DNA of 64,000 nt from Cordia subcordata (taxonomy: Eukaryota > Streptophyta > Magnoliopsida > Boraginales > Cordiaceae), in contig JAPTOF010000016.1 in assembly GCA_028554755.1 (NCBI GenBank), positions 2,182,501 through 2,246,500 of the forward strand. Reading direction: 5' to 3'. The position numbers and the translations under genes were made by a program. The notes below the pieces were generated by a model, which was given only the letters and a program-made list of their open reading frames with translations, had not been told where the DNA came from and did not search any database. The stretch's first letter is position 1, and each line of letters begins with the position of its first letter. This document shows positions 62,153 to 64,000 of this stretch, piece by piece.

Positions 62153-62655
62153 TGGTTTAAGTGCTAAGTCCAAAACCATATTAAAATTAGAAAAGTGTAA
62201 TAATGAGAGTCAAAATTCTAGTTATGGTAAAAGTCTTAATTATGAGAGAATTGATAGAATGGAAAACCCTTATCTTGGAGGATAAGGAAGTCTTTTTTAT
62301 AAATAGGACTCTTGTATTAGTTATAAAGTGTGTGTGGGTTTTGCAATAGGCCTACATTGGGAGAAAGAGCCATTGTAAAAACACTGTGAGGGAGGGTGTA
62401 GACTTTTCGGGCCGTGAAAAAAGTCACTTGTTTTGTAATACTCTTTTTTATCTAATAGATGCTTTCGTGGACGTAGGCAGAGGATTGAACCACGTTTTAT
62501 TTGTGTGTGTTCTTTTCTCGTTATTCGTGCTTTAATCCACTAGTTGAGTGTGTGTTCTTTTCTCGTTATTCGTGCTTTAATCCACTAGTTGAGTGTGTGT
62601 TAACGTGTCCTTATTTTCAAACAAGTGTGTGTTAACGCATCTTAATTTCCTAACA
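62153..62655 (+). mobile_element. Solo LTR, copy 2 of a copia-type family
   Basis: The element starts TGTTGGGTTGTGG and ends TTCCTAACA, 503 bp, with a perfect 5-bp TSD TACCA (62148-62152, 62656-62660). It has a TATA-like TTTATAAATAGG near 62297 and the conserved GGACGTAGGCAGAGG block near 62468. It aligns with 29705-30253. No pol sequence is attached. Confidence 0.92.
62503..62592 (+). repeat. 45-bp tandem duplication in solo LTR copy 2
   Basis: Units 62503-62547 and 62548-62592 are virtually identical and lie just after the GTAGGCAGAGG block, the same relative place as the 50-bp duplication in copy 1. Confidence 0.95.
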
Positions 62656-63324
62656 TACCATATGATTATGGATATTACACTGATTTTTTTAATTTATCAA
62701 CTAAACAATGGAGTATAAGGTCATAAACTTAGGCATATTAAACAAGGGATTGGAAGGGTTACCAACCATGACAAACAAACATCAGTCTTGAGTTTTATGG
62801 TCGAGTTCTTTTGCTTGTAAAGTACAATGTCAGTGTAGATTATTTTTCAAATAATTCCCAGGTATGGACTAATTACATGATAACGAATGCAAATTTCATC
62901 TAGTTGTGAATGTTGAGTTGAGTGATCAAATTTGGTGTTTGGCCACTTGAAACTGCAGAAAAGAAGCAATTTTGTTTACATAAATCCACCTTAAAAATTG
63001 TAAACGCTGAATTAGAACACCAGTTTGCTTTCCCTTCCTTGGATTTATCATTTATTGGACATAAATGTGCACATATCTGTTGAAAACTTACATCTTTAAT
63101 GTCATTGTATTTTCCATGTTTTTAATATAGTAAGTGTGTCTTTAGTTTTTAGATTTATGTATCTACTAAATAATTAGTTAATCCATCTTTTGTTTCTAGC
63201 CCTTTTAGGTTCCAAATAACATGAGTGATTCGTTAACAAGTTAAAGCATGGGTCGTGATAGAGAAGAATTAGGATTATTAGAATCTTTTTCAAGAAAATG
63301 CTGTTTTAGTTACGTTTACATTTT

Positions 63325-63388
<64 letters not shown>

Positions 63389-63420
63389 GTCTTAGAGGCA
63401 ATACTTTATTAGCTTCAAAG
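62656..63420. other. Intergenic DNA with (AT)n microsatellite
   Basis: A long (AT)n run followed by T-run occupies about 63331-63388. Nothing else was recognised. Confidence 0.5.
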
Positions 63421-63749
63421 TGTTGAATGTGGCATGTATTCTTGGACAACAAGAATAGCAAATTACCTTGTGTGCATATTACCTTATAGCTTGTTATCTT
63501 TTCTAGTACATAATAAATTAGTTGCATTTTCTGTTTAATAGATTTTAGTAAACTTTTGTACTATAAATATGTGGAATACTCATTGTGTTAGGTGTGTGAG
63601 AAAAACTAAAGAAAACCTTGTAGTATGCGTGATCAATAATAAATTATTCTCTACTGCCCGTGGCTGTAGGTTTTAAGGCCCAACTACATAATTCTCCTGT
63701 GTCTGTTTTCTTCTCATATTCTTCATGTTTGCATGTTATTTTCCTAACA
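63421..63749 (+). mobile_element. 5' LTR of a copia-type element cut by the window edge
   Basis: The LTR ends TTTTCCTAACA directly before a primer binding site. The start at TGTTGAATGTGG (63421) is a guess based on TG and length, about 330 bp. A TATA-like ACTATAAATATG near 63560 fits an LTR promoter. Confidence 0.65.
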
Positions 63750-63752
63750 AAC

Positions 63753-63764
63753 TGGTATCAGAGC
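63753..63764 (+). other. Primer binding site for initiator Met-tRNA
   Basis: TGGTATCAGAGC, complementary to the 3' end of plant initiator Met-tRNA, lies three bases after the LTR end. This is the standard copia first-strand primer site. Internal sequence continues to the window edge without a clear gag start. Confidence 0.9.
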
Positions 63765-64000
63765 TTAGGTACAAATCCGCTGCTTGAGGGAAAAAGAAAA
63801 AATCAAACCAAACAAAGGTCTTTGCTCGGGCAAAGTGCTCCGATGCTGTTTACGTTGAGTGTTGATGGCTGGAGCGGAAGCTTACGTTGGTTGATCATGG
63901 TTCATGTTTGGGTTTGAAAAACAAGCAAAGAAGATAGAGTTTGCGTGCTCTTAAAATTGGTTTTGGGTATTCAGGAATTTTTTTTGGGGAATTGGTTTAA

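Overview
This window is nuclear DNA from a flowering plant, most likely a eudicot. It is AT-rich, with spliced genes (GT-AG introns and pyrimidine-rich acceptors), and plant gene families sit in a background of plant transposons. No species call is possible from the sequence alone. There are no bacterial or organellar signatures: no operons, CRISPR array, rRNA or organelle gene block.

Only one protein-coding gene looks intact. It is a seven-exon CYP707A cytochrome P450 (abscisic acid 8'-hydroxylase) at 33852-36645 on the plus strand, 467 residues, with all P450 signature motifs. It has a TATA box at 33677 and a G-box/ABRE core at 33424. A Mutator-type MITE ends about 550 bp before its start codon, and its second intron carries a tandem duplication that copies the 3' splice site.

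Four other gene-derived stretches are broken copies, all on the plus strand. They are an ABCE/RLI-type ABC protein (1-2293, cut by the window edge), a BRR2-type U5 snRNP helicase reduced to its C-terminal half (46428-49604), an AIP2-type RING E3 ligase fragment (52493-53117) and a CHX-type cation/H+ antiporter (55759-58407). The ABCE, RING and CHX copies keep introns, so they arose by DNA duplication rather than reverse transcription. The BRR2 copy shows no intron and still holds a 762-codon open frame.

The rest is transposon-rich intergenic DNA. I could place several elements with termini and target-site duplications (TSDs): two non-autonomous CACTA elements of one family (11380-12371, 24700-25601); two hAT-type MITEs of one family (7695-8401, 9922-10491) and a probable third hAT-type element (6442-6992); three PIF/Harbinger (Tourist-like) MITEs (15062-15330, 20681-21127, 57870-57989); two related solo LTRs (29705-30253, 62153-62655); a tRNA-derived SINE with a perfect 14-bp TSD (41588-41830) and an older fragment of it (7046-7132); a decayed Ty1/copia pol region (42290-45100); a long-inverted-repeat element (58650-59620); and, at the right edge, an LTR followed by an initiator-Met-tRNA primer binding site. 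Short tandem duplications are unusually frequent throughout. I found no system that looks new to biology. The most useful observations are the duplicated splice acceptor in the CYP707A gene, the single-cassette BRR2 derivative, and the parallel U5 duplications in the two solo LTRs.
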